The position numbers and the translations under genes are program-made. Positions 63,621-64,000 of a stretch of DNA of 64,000 bases are shown one piece after another; the first letter of the stretch is position 1, and the number at the start of each line of letters is the position of its first letter. Under the pieces are notes generated by a model. It saw only the letters and a list, made by a program, of their open reading frames with translations. It was not told the origin of the DNA and ran no database searches. The stretch is from Pseudomonas chlororaphis. Its GTDB lineage: Bacteria; Pseudomonadota; Gammaproteobacteria; Pseudomonadales; Pseudomonadaceae. Location: the NCBI GenBank assembly GCA_001023535.1, contig CP011020.1:5961265-6025264 (forward strand), in the 5' to 3' direction.

Positions 63621-64000
63621 ATGCGCGATATTAATACTTTCCTTCCTTTTTGGGAGGGCTTTTCTGTCGTCACGATCAAGCCTGATGGCGACGATCTACA
63701 AATCGATCTGATTCCCCATCCCACCCGATTCCCATCCTGCGGCGGGTGCCAGAAACCCTGTTCAACCACTCATGAGTATTGCGAGCGTACCGTTCGTGAC
63801 CTGCCGATTCTCGGTCGTGCGGTACGCCTGAGCGTGTTGCTCAGGCGGGTGGGCTGTCGTGACTGCGGTAAACGCATGGAGGCCGTCAGTTGGCTGGACC
63901 GCTATGCCCGCATGACGCGCCGTTTGGCCGAGGCGGTCATTCAGGCCTGCGAACGCCTCCCCACACTGCACGTGGCTCAACTGTTCGGGCTGCATTGGGA
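63621..64000 (+). CDS. ISL3-family transposase (3' cut)
   Basis: The frame from ATG 63621 is open to the window end (126 codons). It has the N-terminal zinc-binding pattern CGGCQKPC, a further CRDCGK pair, and the helix-turn-helix LAEAVIQACERLPTLHVAQL. This is the start of an ISL3 transposase. There is no clear ribosome site, because the hairpin arm lies there. Confidence 0.8.
   Translation, partial: MRDINTFLPFWEGFSVVTIKPDGDDLQIDLIPHPTRFPSCGGCQKPCSTTHEYCERTVRDLPILGRAVRLSVLLRRVGCRDCGKRMEAVSWLDRYARMTRRLAEAVIQACERLPTLHVAQLFGLHW

Larger units (their letters stand above)
63525..64000 (+). mobile_element. ISL3-family insertion sequence (left end, partial)
   Basis: The left terminal repeat starts ggttcttcacggaatcccgg at 63525, immediately after a run of nine A residues that probably holds the 8-bp target duplication. 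The transposase follows and runs off the window, so the right end is not seen. Confidence 0.75.

Overview
The window is chromosomal DNA from a Pseudomonas, most likely of the P. fluorescens group. The GC content is high, the intergenic spaces carry the paired GTGGGAGCG...GCTTGCTCGCG REP elements typical of that group, and two gene blocks follow the P. aeruginosa PAO1 order as I remember it: nadB-algU-mucA-mucB-mucD with the tct genes and ung (PA0745-PA0766), and purC-bamC-dapA-gcvR-bcp-perM-tusA-bepA (PA1005-PA1013).

Layout. Bases 1-6.3 kb hold a cut EamA transporter, the lipid A hydroxylase lpxO, cysK, a DUF748 protein and a MoxR ATPase/VWA pair. Bases 6.4-10.2 kb hold a 5-oxoproline catabolic operon (MFS carrier, pxpA, pxpB, pxpC). 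Bases 10.4-22 kb are housekeeping and poorly characterised genes: DUF2937, a class II amidotransferase, oligopeptidase B, a cyclic-nucleotide-binding protein, a spermidine-synthase-like protein, an HNH protein, a SpoU-type RNA methyltransferase, a degenerate M61-like protein, YcgN, a nitroreductase, a hydroxyacid dehydrogenase, YcgL and RNase D. Bases 23-30 kb carry a methyltransferase, eptA, a glutamine-synthetase-like ligase, two LysR regulators and a CHMI-type isomerase. Bases 30-35 kb carry a triple REP array and a four-gene gtr-like surface glycosylation cluster.

Bases 35-38.1 kb are an accessory patch: a chemoreceptor, a DUF6124-like remnant, a RelE/ParE-Phd toxin-antitoxin pair between two copies of one terminator, and tRNA-Ser(CGA). 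Bases 38.2-46.1 kb are the purC to bepA block. Bases 46.3-50.1 kb are the algU-mucA-mucB-mucD envelope-stress operon (no mucC), followed by nadB, the ygfX/sdhE pair, ygfZ and an HDOD protein. Bases 55-61.5 kb hold the tctE/tctD two-component system, a 70-codon ORF, tctC-tctB-tctA and an AbrB-type membrane protein; the porin gene opdH expected next to tctC is not there. The window ends with ung, an enoyl-CoA hydratase/HIBCH-type gene and the start of an ISL3-family insertion sequence running off the edge.

Several parts act on the envelope: LpxO and EptA modify lipid A, the gtr-like cluster probably glycosylates a surface polysaccharide, BamC assembles outer-membrane proteins, BepA and MucD control envelope protein quality, and AlgU/MucA/MucB senses damage. 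I see no CRISPR array, prophage or large novel system. The most interesting points are the toxin-antitoxin islet beside tRNA-Ser, the small ORF that replaces opdH, the repeat array that may bind TctD, the methyltransferase-containing gtr cluster and the catalytically degenerate M61-like protein.
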